This document shows positions 5,287-5,446 of a DNA stretch of 5,446 bases, in pieces. Positions within the stretch are counted from its first letter, which is position 1. Each line of letters begins with the position of its first letter. The stretch spans positions 1-5,446 of the forward strand of contig DUEF01000064.1 in the NCBI GenBank assembly GCA_011176555.1, given 5' to 3'. The notes below the pieces were generated by a model. The model did not search any database. It was not told the origin of the DNA and saw nothing but the letters and a program-made list of their open reading frames with translations. Source of the stretch: Caldilineae bacterium (lineage in GTDB: Bacteria > Chloroflexota > Anaerolineae > J102). The position numbers were made by a program, and so were the translations under genes.

Positions 5287-5291
5287 GGAGG
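5287..5291 (+). promoter_or_regulatory. Strong ribosome binding site of the exported-protein gene
   Basis: GGAGG ends 11 bases before ATG 5303. It is the best SD in the window and fixes the start. It lies 14 bases after the closing stem of the leader structure and can pair with ACCTC inside that structure. Confidence 0.75.
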
Positions 5292-5302
5292 TACATTCCA
5301 TT

Positions 5303-5446
5303 ATGAGTAAGAAGGCAACCCTTCTTCTCGCTACCCTATTTTTGGTAGTCGTCGCCATCGCCGCCCCGGTTGTGTTTGCCACAACTCGGACGGAAAATGG
5401 CATCCCCCCACAAACACAGCATAGCGCCGATACTGTTGCAACACCC
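5303..5446 (+). CDS. Exported protein of unknown function, N-terminal 48 residues only
   Basis: The frame opens at ATG 5303 behind a strong SD and runs off the right edge after 48 codons. The start is a typical Sec signal peptide: MSKK as the positive n-region, a hydrophobic core at about residues 5-24 rich in Leu, Val and Ala, and a probable cleavage site after VFA (residue 26, before TTRTENG). The mature part visible is polar and low in complexity (GIPPQTQHSADTVATP), as found in linkers that follow signal peptides. No lipobox cysteine is seen. The gene is separated from the glycosyltransferase operon by about 300 bases with its own promoter candidate and structured leader, so it is probably an independent unit. 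The function of the mature protein cannot be told. Confidence 0.75.
   Translation, partial: MSKKATLLLATLFLVVVAIAAPVVFATTRTENGIPPQTQHSADTVATP

Noticed and set aside
1..5446. tRNA, rRNA, CRISPR array or prophage attachment site
   Set aside because: No cloverleaf, no regularly spaced repeat and no integrase or direct-repeat pair was seen.

Overview
The window looks like a bacterial chromosome segment of moderately high GC that is devoted mostly to cell-surface glycan synthesis, interrupted by a small decayed patch. The organism cannot be named with certainty. The gene style (a UDP-HexNAc 3-dehydrogenase-like oxidoreductase, an Alg13/Alg14-type split glycosyltransferase, GTG starts, sparse Shine-Dalgarno signals) would suit a Chloroflexota-type or other environmental bacterium. 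That placement is inference only.

Layout. (1) Positions 1-801, minus strand: most of an E1 alpha subunit of a thiamine-diphosphate 2-oxoacid (pyruvate/acetoin-type) dehydrogenase. It runs off the left edge and has a consensus extended -10 promoter at 833-860. (2) 870-1223, plus strand: the N-terminal piece of an IS1634-like transposase. It abuts, at about 1160-1175, (3) a minus-strand remnant (1165-1557) of a polytopic membrane protein. Both look broken. (4) 1558-1829: no convincing gene. (5) 1830-2555, minus strand: a class I SAM-dependent methyltransferase. (6) 2556-2948: a divergent regulatory region with two opposed promoter-like elements that match at 13 of 15 bases, plus several inverted repeats. 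(7) 2949-4996, plus strand: a compact operon of a Gfo/Idh/MocA oxidoreductase (probably acting on a UDP-N-acetylhexosamine), an Alg14-like membrane-recruiting subunit and an Alg13-like catalytic subunit. (8) 4997-5302: a leader region with a promoter candidate, a long-range RNA stem and a possible switch over the ribosome binding site. (9) 5303 to the right edge, plus strand: the first 48 codons of an exported protein.

How the genes could work together (inference): the oxidoreductase would make or modify a nucleotide sugar, the Alg13/Alg14 pair would transfer a sugar onto a lipid-linked intermediate at the inner face of the membrane, and the divergently transcribed methyltransferase might modify the glycan or its precursor. 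The E1 alpha gene is central metabolism and need not belong to this group. No RNA gene, CRISPR array or clearly new multi-gene system is visible. The most interesting items are the matched divergent promoters and the structured leader before the exported protein.
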